Positions 9,815 through 17,739 of a stretch of DNA of 64,000 nt are shown one piece after another. The notes beneath the pieces are model-generated. The model did no database searches. It had not been told where the DNA came from and saw only the letters and a program-made list of their open reading frames with translations. Each line of letters begins with the position of its first letter. The stretch's first letter is position 1. This DNA comes from Actinophytocola sp036378875 (lineage in GTDB: Bacteria; Actinomycetota; Actinomycetes; Mycobacteriales; Pseudonocardiaceae): positions 62,001 to 126,000 of the forward strand of contig NZ_DASUVO010000003.1 in the NCBI RefSeq assembly GCF_036378875.1. The letters are read 5' to 3'. The position numbers and the translations under genes were made by a program.

Positions 9815-9999
9815 TGGCTCGTCCTTTCCACGAGAGGTGCGGGGTGCACCGGGGTGACGGATCCAGGTTGCCGTGGCCGGCGAGCGGGCGCGAAAAGCTA
9901 CCGACGAGTTGTGGACTGGTGTGGTGGCTGTGGACAAGTGGGGGTCGCGGGCCCGCTCGAATCGCGTGATTGTCGGTGCGGTGTGGTAGCGCGCACAGC

Positions 10000-10041
10000 A
10001 TGAGTGAGTTCTCACTCATTGACGTGAGTGAGTACTCACTC
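10000..10041. promoter_or_regulatory. Two palindromic operators for the TetR regulator
   Basis: Two near-identical palindromes lie side by side. The first, 10000-10019, has arms ATGAGTGAG and CTCACTCAT with a TT centre. The second, 10026-10041, is the perfect 16-mer GAGTGAGTACTCACTC. Their centres are 24 bp apart. The second sits inside the -35/-10 spacer of the tetR promoter and the first abuts the -35, an arrangement that would block RNA polymerase. The binding protein is inferred to be the adjacent TetR. Confidence 0.8.
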
Positions 10042-10048
10042 GTACAGT
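10019..10048 (+). promoter_or_regulatory. Promoter of the tetR-drrAB-like operon, leaderless
   Basis: -35 TTGACG (10019-10024), 18 bp spacer, -10 TACAGT (10043-10048), then 6 nt to the ATG at 10055. A start site at the A of the ATG is predicted. The spacer contains the perfect GAGTGAG palindrome. Confidence 0.75.
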
Positions 10049-10054
10049 GGTGGC

Positions 10055-10696
10055 ATGGTCGAGGACGAGAAGAAGCGCCGGGCGCCTGCGATGAGCCAGG
10101 AGGAACGCCGCGCCGCGATCGTGCGCAGCACCATCCCCCTCCTGATCGAGCACGGCGGCAACGTCTCCACCAGCCAGATCGCCGCCGCCGCTGGGATCGC
10201 GGAAGGCACCGTCTTCCGCGCCTTCAAGGACAAACAGGACCTCCTCATCGCCTGCATGCGGGCGGGCATGAACTCCGACGAGGAGGTCGCCATGATCGAG
10301 CGCATCGGGCGGGACAATCCGCTCCAACAGCGGCTCACCGAAGGCGTCCGCACGATCAGCGGCTACCTCGACCGCGTCTGGGGTCTCGGACAGGCCATGC
10401 GCGCGAGCGTCGGTCCCGAGGCCATGCAGCGCCACCTGCACGAAGGCGACGAACCCCGTAAGCCAGGGCCGCCACCCGAACTGCTCCGCGTCTCGAACGC
10501 CATCAGCGGCCTCATCGACCCGGCCACCGACAACCTCCGCGTCGAGCCGGAGCGGGCCGTCCAGATGCTGCTCGGCCTCGTCCTCACCAACCGCATGCAG
10601 GGCGAGAACTTCGGCGAGGCCTCCAGCGACCCGGCGGAGATCGTCGACCTGGTCCTGCACGGGGTCATCCACACACAAAAGGGGAACCAGCAATGA
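10055..10696 (+). CDS. TetR-family repressor
   Basis: A 213-residue one-component repressor. The N-terminal DNA-binding domain (about residues 15-65) has the classic helix-turn-helix GGNVSTSQIAAAAGIAEGTVFRAFKDKQDLL. The C-terminal ligand/dimer domain (70-210) is variable and predicts no ligand. The ATG at 10055 is chosen because a -10 box lies 6 nt upstream; an in-frame GTG at 10028 lies within the operator and upstream of the predicted transcript start. The stop overlaps the next ATG (ATGA), so regulator and exporter are translationally coupled. It most likely represses its own operon through the palindromes at 10000-10041 and releases on binding a drug-like molecule; the ligand is unknown. 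Confidence 0.9.
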   Translation: MVEDEKKRRAPAMSQEERRAAIVRSTIPLLIEHGGNVSTSQIAAAAGIAEGTVFRAFKDKQDLLIACMRAGMNSDEEVAMIERIGRDNPLQQRLTEGVRTISGYLDRVWGLGQAMRASVGPEAMQRHLHEGDEPRKPGPPPELLRVSNAISGLIDPATDNLRVEPERAVQMLLGLVLTNRMQGENFGEASSDPAEIVDLVLHGVIHTQKGNQQ

Positions 10697-11631
10697 CCGA
10701 CACCATGATCGAAGCCACCGAGGTCTCGAAGACCTTCGGCGACGTGACCGCCCTGGACGGGGTCAGCGTCACGGTCCCGCGCGGCACCGTCCTCGGCCTG
10801 CTCGGCCACAACGGCGCCGGCAAGACTACGCTCGTCAACGTCCTCACGACCATGCTCCCGCCGACGAGCGGGACCGCGACGGTCGCCGGGTTCGACGTGG
10901 TCAGCCAGGGCAACGAGGTGCGGGGCCGGATCGGCCTCACCGGCCAGTTCGCCTCCGTCGACGAGCAGCTGTCCGGCTTCGACAACCTCGTGCTCATCGC
11001 CCGCCTGTTGGGCGCCAGCCGCGGCGAGGCCAGGGCAAGAGCCGACGAGCTACTCGACCTCTTCGACCTCACCGACGCGGCCAAACGCCCGGCCAGGACC
11101 TACTCGGGCGGCATGCGCAGGCGCCTCGACCTGGCCGCCAGCCTCGTCGGCCGACCGGACGTCATCTTCCTCGACGAGCCGACCACCGGGTTGGACCCGG
11201 CGAGCCGGATCGGGCTGTGGGAGATCGTCGAGGCCCTCGTCGACGACGGTACGACCGTGTTGCTGACGACTCAGTACCTGGAGGAAGCCGACCGCCTGGC
11301 CGACTCGATCGCCGTGATGTCGGCCGGCAAGGTCGTCGCCTCGGGCACGGCCGCCGAGCTGAAGGCCCAGGTCGGCAAGCGGGCGGTGCACGTCACCCTT
11401 GCGAGCCAGCAGGACGCGCCCGCCGCCATCGTCTCGTTGGAGAAGCACGGTCTCGCGCCGGTGCTCGACGCGCCGAAGGCTGAGCTGCGCACGCCCGTCG
11501 CCTCCTCCGCCGACCTCGCGGTCGTGGTCCGGGCGCTGGACGAGGTCAAGGTCGAGGTGGCCCAACTGGCGATCACCGAGCCGAGCCTCGACGACGTCTA
11601 CCTCACCCTCGCCAAGAACAAAGCCGCCTGA
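10693..11631 (+). CDS. DrrA-like ABC exporter ATPase
   Basis: ATP-binding subunit (312 residues) of a daunorubicin-resistance-type exporter. Walker A GHNGAGKT at residues 38-45, signature YSGGMRRRLDLA near 137, Walker B VIFLDEPTTGLDP near 156 and the switch-region TTQYLEEADRLADSIAVM, which is characteristic of the DrrA family. A C-terminal extension of about 90 residues ending LDDVYLTLA is also typical. Upstream the ATG overlaps the tetR stop; downstream the permease starts 11 nt later. It powers efflux together with the next gene; the substrate cannot be told from sequence. Confidence 0.92.
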   Translation: MTDTMIEATEVSKTFGDVTALDGVSVTVPRGTVLGLLGHNGAGKTTLVNVLTTMLPPTSGTATVAGFDVVSQGNEVRGRIGLTGQFASVDEQLSGFDNLVLIARLLGASRGEARARADELLDLFDLTDAAKRPARTYSGGMRRRLDLAASLVGRPDVIFLDEPTTGLDPASRIGLWEIVEALVDDGTTVLLTTQYLEEADRLADSIAVMSAGKVVASGTAAELKAQVGKRAVHVTLASQQDAPAAIVSLEKHGLAPVLDAPKAELRTPVASSADLAVVVRALDEVKVEVAQLAITEPSLDDVYLTLAKNKAA

Positions 11632-11642
11632 AGGAGCACCCC

Positions 11643-12452
11643 ATGACTACCATCGCGGTCCCCCGCTGGCGGGGCACGAGCGTTCTCAACCAGATCGGCA
11701 TCCTCACCGGCCGCTCGGTGCGCGCGCTGGTGAGCGATCCCAAGCTGATGATCTTCAGCCTGTTACAGCCACTGATCATGCTGTTGCTGTTCAGCCAGGT
11801 CTTCAGCGGCATGGCCGGCACCAGCAGCTTCCCAGCCGGGGTCAGCTACATCGACTACCTGATGCCGGCGATCCTGGTCACCACCGGCGTCAGCGCGGCA
11901 CTCCAGTCCGGCATCGGGCTCGTGACGGACATGAAGAACGGCGTGCTGGCGCGCCTGCGCTCGCTGCCGGTCAACAACATGTCGGTGCTGGTCGCGCGCA
12001 GTCTCGCCGACCTGACCCGCACCGCGCTGCAGCTGGCGATCCTGCTGGTCGCGGCCGTGGCGCTGTTCGACTTCTCCCCCGCCGGCGGGGTGCTGGGCGT
12101 GCTGCCGGCGTACCTGCTCGCACTGGCCGTCAGCTGGGCGCTGTCGTGGATCTTCCTGGCGGTCGGCGCGTGGGTGCGCAACGCGGAGACCATGCAGACG
12201 GTCGGTTTCCTCGCCATGTTCCCGCTGATGTTCGCCTCGAGCGCGTTCGTGCCGGTGGACAGCCTGCCGGCCTGGCTGCGAGTGGTCGCCACGATCAACC
12301 CGCTGACCTACGCGGTCGACGCCTCCCGCAACCTGGCGCTGGACATGCCGGTCGGTGGCGGGGTCGTCGGGGCGCTCGCCGCGAGCGCCGGGCTGCTGGT
12401 GGTGGGTGTGTTCGCCGCGGTCCGCGGGTTCCGGCGTCCCATCGCCAGCTAG
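11643..12452 (+). CDS. DrrB-like ABC-2 exporter permease
   Basis: Membrane partner (269 residues) of the preceding ATPase, with about six transmembrane helices and a soluble N-terminus (RWRGTSVLNQIGILTGRSVRAL). The conserved ABC-2 stretch MKNGVLARLRSLPVNNMSVLVAR lies near residue 100 and SSAFVPVDSLPAWLRVVATINPLTYAVDASR near 200. A GGAGCACCCC segment precedes the ATG. Its TAG stop (12450-12452) shares the palindrome CTAG with the stop of the convergent CopD-CtaG gene, so the two coding regions overlap by 4 nt with no room for a terminator between them. Confidence 0.92.
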   Translation: MTTIAVPRWRGTSVLNQIGILTGRSVRALVSDPKLMIFSLLQPLIMLLLFSQVFSGMAGTSSFPAGVSYIDYLMPAILVTTGVSAALQSGIGLVTDMKNGVLARLRSLPVNNMSVLVARSLADLTRTALQLAILLVAAVALFDFSPAGGVLGVLPAYLLALAVSWALSWIFLAVGAWVRNAETMQTVGFLAMFPLMFASSAFVPVDSLPAWLRVVATINPLTYAVDASRNLALDMPVGGGVVGALAASAGLLVVGVFAAVRGFRRPIAS

Positions 12453-14416
12453 CTCTTGTCGGAGAGCTTCTTCAGCATGGCGTTGTAGGCCTCGCGATCC
12501 TCGTCGCCCTCGGTATCGGCCCGGCGGTCCTGCCGCCGGGCCTCCCGGTCGTCCGCCCTGGCCCACTGCACCAGCAGGGCGACCAGCACGATCAGCAGCG
12601 GCAGTTCCCCGGCCGCCCAGGCGATGCCGCCGCCGAGCCGCTGGTCGGACATCAGGTCGGCGGTCCACGGCAGCGCGAGCCGCTGGTAGAACTCCTGGCC
12701 GATGACCGTCTGCTTGCCCATGAGGATCACGCCGAAGAACGCGTGGAACGGCAGCGAGGCGAACACCATGCCGAGCCGGGCGATGTGCGGCAGCCTGCGG
12801 GGTGACGGGTCGATACCGATCACCGGCCAGTAGAAGATGTAGCCGACCAGCAGGAAGTGGGCGTTCATCAGCAGGTGCGCCCAGTGCTTGTCCAGCGCCC
12901 AGTCGAACAGGCCGGAGAAGTACAGCACGTAGAACGACCCGACGAAGAGCACGAGCGCCACGATCGGGTTGGTCAGGAAGCGCGACAGCGGCGAGCGGAC
13001 GAACGCGAGCAGCCACTCACGCGGGCCAGGCGTCCCGTCCTTGCCGGCCACGGGAAGCGCCCGCAGCGCGAGCGTGACCGGCCCGCCGAGGACCAGGAGC
13101 ACCGGCGCCAGCATGGACAGCATCATGTGCGTTTCCATGTGCACGCTGAACATCGCAGGCGCGTACCGGCCGATGCCGGACGAGGTGGCGAACAGGAGCA
13201 CCGCGCAGCCGGCGAGCCACGCAACGACCCGGCCCATCGGCCACTTGTCGCCTCTGGCCAGCAGCTTGCGCACGCCAAGCAGGTACAGGACGGCGAGAGC
13301 GATCGCGAGCGTGCCGAAGATCAGGTCGAACCGCCAGTCGAACAGCAGGGTCGCGAGCGTCGGCGGCTGGTCGATCGGGTAGCCGAGCTCCAGCTCGACC
13401 TGGCCGGGTAAGTACCGCAGCGGCGGTGGGGGCGTCCTGGCGAGGGCGACCGCGATGCCGATGGTGGCGAACATGACCAGCACCTCGACCGCGGCGAGCC
13501 GGACCAGTTGGTTGCCGCTGCCGCCCTCCTGGATCGCACGCACGCTGCGCTGCCGGTGGGCGTACCCGAACACGCCGAGGATCAGCAGCGCGACGATCTT
13601 CGCGACCACCAGCAGGCCGTAGGTGCTGGTGAACAGCTCCCGCACGGGCACGCGCACCCAGGCGTTGATCACGCCGGAGGCCGCCATGACGATCCAGCAC
13701 ACGAGCGCGGTCGCGGAGAACCGCGAGGCGGCGACCCGTAACGCCTCACCGCGCGGGAACCGGCGCGCGAACACCATCAGCGCGACCAGCCCGCCCACCC
13801 AGAGCGACGCGCCGACCAGGTGGAACACGAGGCTGTTGCTGGCCAGGTCGTGCTGGCCCCCGGATGAGGAGTGGCCGGTCATCGGCACCGGCAGCACGCC
13901 GAAAACCGCGAGCCCGAACAGCACGGTCGTCCAGCCCCACGACAGCACGACGAACGCGGCGAACGAGATGAACACCGCGATCGCGGCCGTGATCAGCCAG
14001 GCCTTGGCCTGTTCCAGCGCGCCGACGAGGTCGGTCATCAGCCCGGGATCGGTGATCATGTCCCACGCCGACCGCCCGACCGCGTCACCGACCAGGAACG
14101 GTATCGAGGCCAGCGCCGTAACGGCCCACAACAGCGACGACCAGGCGGCCGCACGCAGTGCCGCGTAACCGCCCGCCGCGAGCGTGCCCGACTTCTGCGG
14201 CGCGACGAGGAAGGCGGCGAACAGCAACGCACCGACGGTCAGCACGGCGCCCGCGTTCGCGCCGACGCGGACCACCGCGCCGAGCTTCACGTCCAGGGTC
14301 GCGTCGGAGGTCGAGTAGCTCAGCAGCAGGATCGCGACGAGCGCCGCGAACGGCGTGGCGATGAAGACCAGCGGGAGGACACTCGGACCGCGCGTCGGCG
14401 GGCTGTCGACGGACAC
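12449..14416 (-). CDS. CopD-CtaG fusion membrane protein (copper handling/cytochrome oxidase assembly)
   Basis: A 655-residue polytopic membrane protein. Residues about 20-335 form a CopD-type copper-resistance domain (FHLVGASLWVGGLVALMVFARRFP near 200); residues about 360-630 form a caa3-type CtaG domain with the His-rich MFSVHMETHMMLSMLAPVLLVLGGP and AHLLMNAHFLLVGYIFYWPVIG. Such fusions are known in actinobacteria and are thought to supply copper to cytochrome oxidase. The charged C-terminus (DDREARRQDRRADTEGDEDREAY) is probably cytoplasmic. The GTG start has TACGCT (14428-14423) 6 nt upstream, predicting a leaderless transcript although the MFS gene ends just 13 nt upstream. Copper binding is inferred from family and His/Met residues. 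Confidence 0.88.
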   Translation of the reverse strand: MSVDSPPTRGPSVLPLVFIATPFAALVAILLLSYSTSDATLDVKLGAVVRVGANAGAVLTVGALLFAAFLVAPQKSGTLAAGGYAALRAAAWSSLLWAVTALASIPFLVGDAVGRSAWDMITDPGLMTDLVGALEQAKAWLITAAIAVFISFAAFVVLSWGWTTVLFGLAVFGVLPVPMTGHSSSGGQHDLASNSLVFHLVGASLWVGGLVALMVFARRFPRGEALRVAASRFSATALVCWIVMAASGVINAWVRVPVRELFTSTYGLLVVAKIVALLILGVFGYAHRQRSVRAIQEGGSGNQLVRLAAVEVLVMFATIGIAVALARTPPPPLRYLPGQVELELGYPIDQPPTLATLLFDWRFDLIFGTLAIALAVLYLLGVRKLLARGDKWPMGRVVAWLAGCAVLLFATSSGIGRYAPAMFSVHMETHMMLSMLAPVLLVLGGPVTLALRALPVAGKDGTPGPREWLLAFVRSPLSRFLTNPIVALVLFVGSFYVLYFSGLFDWALDKHWAHLLMNAHFLLVGYIFYWPVIGIDPSPRRLPHIARLGMVFASLPFHAFFGVILMGKQTVIGQEFYQRLALPWTADLMSDQRLGGGIAWAAGELPLLIVLVALLVQWARADDREARRQDRRADTEGDEDREAYNAMLKKLSDKS

Positions 14417-14429
14417 ACTCTGAGCGTAG

Positions 14430-15626
14430 TCAAGACACCTTCGAGAACTCTTGGGCGGCTTGCTCCTCCTCGCGCCTGCGTGCCGCCGCGGAGCCCAGCG
14501 CGACGGGCGCGATCAGCATCGCGAGCACCCCGGAGAACCCGATGGCGAACTCCAGGCTGGTCAGCTGCGCGATCCCGCCGATCATGGGTGGGCCGATCAG
14601 GAAACCCGAGTACGCGATGGTCGTGACGAACCCGATCTCCCGCTCACCACCGGTGCCGTCGCCGCGCCGGCCGACCGCGCCCGCGAGGTCGAGCGCGACC
14701 GGGAAGGCGAACGCGAGACCACCACCGGCCAGCGCGAACCCGGCGTAGGTGACCCAGGCGAACGGCAGGATCGCGGCGGCGAGCATGCCGACGCCGGCCA
14801 GCAGCGCGCCGGCGACCAGGATCCGGACCGCGCCGAAGCGGCGCTCGATCTGCTCGCCGGCCAGCCGCACGACCGCCATGACCACACAGAACACGGAGAA
14901 GGTGACCGCGCCGGCCGCCTCGGACATGCCGCGTTCGCGGACCGAGAACAGCGCGGACCAGTCGCCGTTCGCGCCCTCGACGAGCGCGGAGAACATCGCG
15001 ATGAGGCCGAGCAGCCACAACACGGGGCGGCGCAGCATACGGCGGTCGAGACCGGCGTGCGCACCGGTGTCGGGCGCCGGCTCCTCGCGTGGGACGTACC
15101 GGATCAACACCACGCTGACGGCCAGCATGACGACGGAGACCAGCAGGAAGTGTGGCACCAGCCCCACGTGGTGCCCCGCGGCGACGGCGGCGCCCAGTGA
15201 GCCTGCGAGCGCGCCGAAGCTGAACCCGGCGTGGAAGACCGGCATCAGCGGCCGTTCGGTGCGGCGGATGACGGTCACCGCGGCGACGTTCATGGCCACG
15301 TCGAACATGCCGAAGCACGCGCCGAGCAGCACCAGCATGAGCCCGAGTTGCAGTGGTGACGTGACAGACGCGAGCACGGGCAGCGTGACCACGCCGATCA
15401 GGGCCGACGTCATCATGGTGGCGCGGGCGCCGAAGCGTGTGCACAACCGGCCGGACACCGACGCCGCGCTGATCATGCCGACGCTGGCGCCGAGCAGCGC
15501 GAGACCGAGCACGCCGTGGCTCGCGTCGATCTGATCGGCGAGTGTCGGCATGCGCGGCGCCCACGAGCCGGCGATGAGGCCGTTGAGCGCGAAGAACAAG
15601 AACACCGAAAGCCCGGCGGAACGCAC
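14430..15626 (-). CDS. MFS transporter
   Basis: Major facilitator with about 12 membrane helices, 398 residues from the chosen GTG at 15626 (VRSAGLSVFLFFALNGLIAGSW). That start is preferred because GGGAGGGG lies 7 nt upstream; the frame is open for 11 more codons. The N-terminal half holds RMPTLADQIDASHGVLGLALLGASVGM and the cytoplasmic loop SGRLCTRFGARATM, features of the sugar/drug MFS subgroup related to FucP-like YbjJ proteins. It is divergent from a LacI regulator with a palindromic operator between them, which suggests a substrate-inducible transporter, perhaps for a sugar or nucleoside. Substrate unknown. Confidence 0.85.
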   Translation of the reverse strand: MRSAGLSVFLFFALNGLIAGSWAPRMPTLADQIDASHGVLGLALLGASVGMISAASVSGRLCTRFGARATMMTSALIGVVTLPVLASVTSPLQLGLMLVLLGACFGMFDVAMNVAAVTVIRRTERPLMPVFHAGFSFGALAGSLGAAVAAGHHVGLVPHFLLVSVVMLAVSVVLIRYVPREEPAPDTGAHAGLDRRMLRRPVLWLLGLIAMFSALVEGANGDWSALFSVRERGMSEAAGAVTFSVFCVVMAVVRLAGEQIERRFGAVRILVAGALLAGVGMLAAAILPFAWVTYAGFALAGGGLAFAFPVALDLAGAVGRRGDGTGGEREIGFVTTIAYSGFLIGPPMIGGIAQLTSLEFAIGFSGVLAMLIAPVALGSAAARRREEEQAAQEFSKVS

Positions 15627-15663
15627 CTGGTCACCCCTCCCTGAACACCTTCGAACCACGGTA

Positions 15664-15677
15664 CTGAAGCGCTTCAG
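15664..15677. promoter_or_regulatory. LacI-type operator between MFS gene and lacI-like gene
   Basis: Perfect 14-bp palindrome CTGAAGCGCTTCAG with the central CpG typical of LacI-family operators. It lies 38 bp upstream of the MFS start and 46 bp upstream of the regulator start, so one site could control both directions. Confidence 0.75.
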
Positions 15678-15722
15678 AGATGGCTAGGGAGTTTCCGTCT
15701 CGCCTGGTCGTAGGCTTGACCG

Positions 15723-16796
15723 GTGAGCAAGGACCGGGAACGTCGCCCCACGCTGGACACCGTCGCCCAGCGCGTCGGGGTCTCCCGGGCCACGGTCTCG
15801 AACGCCTACAACCGGCCGGACCAGCTCTCTCCGGCACTGCGAGAGCGGATCATCGCGACGGCCAAGCAACTCGGCTACGCGGGCCCGGACCCGGTGGCAC
15901 GCAGCCTCGCCACCCAGCGGACCGGCTCGGTGGCGGTCATGCTGTGCGACGGCCTGTCCTCCGCGTTCTCCGACCCGGCGTTGTCGATCACGCTCGACGC
16001 CCTGTCGGCCACCGTGGACAGCGGCGAGCGGTCACTGCTGCTCCTGCCTGGCACGGGCGGCAACGGACCGGGCGCCCGGAGCGTGATCCGAGCCCACACC
16101 GACGTGGCCATCGCGTACTCGCTCCCGGACGACGCGCCCGCACTGGACGCCGTGCGTGAGCGGGGGCTGCCGCTCGTGGTCGTCGACGAGCCGGACGTAC
16201 CGGACGCCGCGCAGGTCCGGGTGGACGACCTGGGTGGGGCACTCCAGGCCGGCCGCCACGTGACGAGCCTCGGACACCGGCAGCTGGGCATCATCTCGCT
16301 CGCGATGAGCGCCGACGGCGCACACGGCCCGGTCAGTCCACAAAGGATCGCCGCGGCGCGGTTCCGGGTCACCCTCGACCGGCTGTCCGGGTATCTGAAA
16401 GCCCTGGCCGAACACGGTATCGTCGCCGACGCGGTGCCGATCTGGGAGGCGCCGGGCAGTGTCCGGGAGTTGGGCAGGGAGGGCGCCAGATGGCTGCTCG
16501 GTCGCGAGCCGAGGCCGACCGCCCTGCTGTGCATGTCCGACGAGCTGGCGCTGGGCGCCATCCGGGCGGCGAACGAGCTCGGAATGTCCGTTCCGGCGGA
16601 GGTGTCGATCGTGGGTTTCGATGACACCCCGGCCGCCAGTTGGGGCGACCTCACGACCGTGCGACAGGACCTGGTCGCCAAGGGCAGACAAGCCGGTGAG
16701 CTGGCGTTACGCATGCTGAACGGCGCCAGACCGGACAAACCGGTCACCATCGACGTGGACCTGGTGGTGCGCGGCTCGACCGCTGCCGCGATGTGA
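15723..16796 (+). CDS. LacI-family transcriptional regulator
   Basis: A 357-residue repressor. Residues 8-60 are the LacI DNA-binding domain (PTLDTVAQRVGVSRATVSNAYNRPDQLSPALRERI with hinge helix NPVARSLAT-like PVARSLATQ). Residues 65-355 form a periplasmic-binding-protein-like sensor, with the dimerising/ligand motif VSIVGFDDTPAASWGDLTTVRQ. Start is GTG at 15723; TAGGCT (15711-15716) ends 6 nt upstream, predicting a leaderless message. The divergent MFS gene and the shared operator suggest that it controls uptake or export of its effector. The effector is not identifiable. Confidence 0.92.
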   Translation: MSKDRERRPTLDTVAQRVGVSRATVSNAYNRPDQLSPALRERIIATAKQLGYAGPDPVARSLATQRTGSVAVMLCDGLSSAFSDPALSITLDALSATVDSGERSLLLLPGTGGNGPGARSVIRAHTDVAIAYSLPDDAPALDAVRERGLPLVVVDEPDVPDAAQVRVDDLGGALQAGRHVTSLGHRQLGIISLAMSADGAHGPVSPQRIAAARFRVTLDRLSGYLKALAEHGIVADAVPIWEAPGSVRELGREGARWLLGREPRPTALLCMSDELALGAIRAANELGMSVPAEVSIVGFDDTPAASWGDLTTVRQDLVAKGRQAGELALRMLNGARPDKPVTIDVDLVVRGSTAAAM

Positions 16797-16893
16797 CCTG
16801 TGGTCAAGTTGGTCACAACGAGAAACGCCAGAGCCTCCGCGAGCGATCAGACCCACTGGAGACGGCATCCGCCTGGCGGGGTGGGTGTCTTAT

Positions 16894-16966
16894 GCCCTCG
16901 TAGCTCAGCGGAGAGAGCAGGAGCCTTCTAAGCTCTGGGTCGCAGGTTCGAGTCCTGCCGGGGGCG
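16894..16966 (+). tRNA. tRNA-Arg (anticodon TCT)
   Basis: Folds fully: acceptor GCCCTCG/CGGGGGC, D arm GCTC/GAGC, anticodon stem GGAGC/GCTCT with loop CTTCTAA (anticodon 16927-16929), variable GGGTC, T arm GCAGG TTCGAGT CCTGC. No encoded CCA. TCT reads the AGA codon, rare in this GC-rich genome. Its last 12 bases and the next four are repeated at 17717-17732. Confidence 0.95.
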
Positions 16967-16969
16967 CGC
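16954..16969. repeat. Putative attL, 16-bp direct repeat copy 1
   Basis: CCTGCCGGGGGCGCGC, made of the last T-stem and acceptor bases of tRNA-Arg plus four bases. Identity with the second copy stops exactly at both ends (T/G before, T/G after). Confidence 0.6.
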
Positions 16970-16984
16970 TAGTGCAGGTCCGGC

Positions 16985-17013
16985 GTTGATCACGATTCCG
17001 GGTCGTGATCAAC
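16985..17013. terminator. Strong hairpin downstream of tRNA-Arg
   Basis: Perfect 11-bp stem GTTGATCACGA/TCGTGATCAAC with a 7-nt loop, followed by ATGCCTTTTA. It probably terminates the tRNA transcript; it could also be a protein site of the integrated element. Confidence 0.6.
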
Positions 17014-17165
17014 ATGCCTTTTACCTGCCTCTTTCGTTCCGGGCGGCTCCCTCATCCGCGGCCATGCAGGCGCGTAGGCCGGTCACGCTCTCGTCGGTGA
17101 GAACGACCTTGCGGTTGGCTGGCGTCAGGAGGGAATGCCGACGCCGAGCGGAGTGATCGTTTGGT

Positions 17166-17633
17166 ATGTATCGCCTTGTGCAGATACAGGTGTGGGTCTC
17201 GATCCTCTCCCTGATGGGTGTGGTGCTCGGTGGCGGCCTGTCCTACCTGGCCCAAGCCAGCGCGCAGCGCCGCTCCGACCGCAGCGATCAGCGCCGGCGA
17301 GCCGACGAGCGAGCCGAGGCCCGCCGAGTGGAGCGGTTGGAGTTGTTGCGTCAATTCATCCGCGTCGCCCAGCAGGCCGAGCGCGCTGCCGAGGATCGTG
17401 ACGCCACGCCTGCGTGGAAGGTGTCCGCGCTGGACATCGTCGATGATCTGTGGGTGTGCGAGCGGATGATCCAGGTTCTGTTCGCCACGCCTCTGCATGA
17501 CCTGGCACGCGCGTACGTGCGCGCCCTCGATCATGTTCTCTGGCAGGAGCCGGAGGGTGTCACGATGTGGGACTACCTTCAAGGGCCCAAGGTCGCGTTT
17601 CTCGCCGCGGCCCGGGAGGAATTGAGCAGCTGA
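17166..17633 (+). CDS. Small membrane-anchored coiled-coil protein
   Basis: A 155-residue protein not assigned to a family. Residues about 8-30 (VWVSILSLMGVVLGGGLSYLA) form one membrane segment; residues 33-75 are Arg/Glu/Ala-rich with heptad character (RSDQRRRADERAEARRVERLELL), a likely cytoplasmic coiled coil. The C-terminal half (WKVSALDIVDDLWVCERMIQVLF) looks helical and globular. GGAG about 14 nt upstream may serve as the ribosome site for the ATG at 17166. It is the only intact gene inside the tRNA-Arg att repeats. Similar small anchored proteins are common as orphans on actinomycete integrated elements; function unknown. Confidence 0.7.
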   Translation: MYRLVQIQVWVSILSLMGVVLGGGLSYLAQASAQRRSDRSDQRRRADERAEARRVERLELLRQFIRVAQQAERAAEDRDATPAWKVSALDIVDDLWVCERMIQVLFATPLHDLARAYVRALDHVLWQEPEGVTMWDYLQGPKVAFLAAAREELSS

Positions 17634-17716
17634 CGCTATGAACATCCAATCCTGGGGTGCGATGAAGTCCGGCATGCCCAGGTGCGCCCCATAGCGGCGG
17701 ATCGCCGCGACGTAGG

Positions 17717-17732
17717 CCTGCCGGGGGCGCGC
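17717..17732. repeat. Putative attR, 16-bp direct repeat copy 2
   Basis: CCTGCCGGGGGCGCGC, identical to the tRNA-Arg 3' end copy, 763 bp to the right and 7 bp beyond the FUSC gene stop codon. Confidence 0.6.
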
Positions 17733-17739
17733 GATTTGT

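Larger units (their letters stand above)
16954..17732. mobile_element. Small att-flanked element or remnant integrated at tRNA-Arg
   Basis: The 16-mer CCTGCCGGGGGCGCGC occurs at 16954-16969, covering the 3' end of the tRNA, and again at 17717-17732, just beyond the FUSC gene stop. A direct repeat of a tRNA 3' end is the usual footprint of site-specific integration. The 779-bp segment contains a 155-codon gene, a hairpin next to the tRNA, and near the right repeat a minus-strand coding-like fragment (AYVAAIRRYGAHLGMPDFIAPQDW, split here as AYVAAIRRYGAHLG and MPDFIAPQDW, about 17643-17737) that I cannot assign. No integrase or excisionase is present, so it is either a decayed element or one mobilised by another element. 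Confidence 0.6.

Noticed and set aside
11763..13016. Long minus-strand frame across the exporter permease
   Set aside because: It covers parts of two real genes on opposite strands and shows no family motif; a shadow frame.
16985..17013. Hairpin after tRNA-Arg as an origin or resolvase site
   Set aside because: Its position directly after the tRNA and the following T-rich bases are explained more simply by termination.
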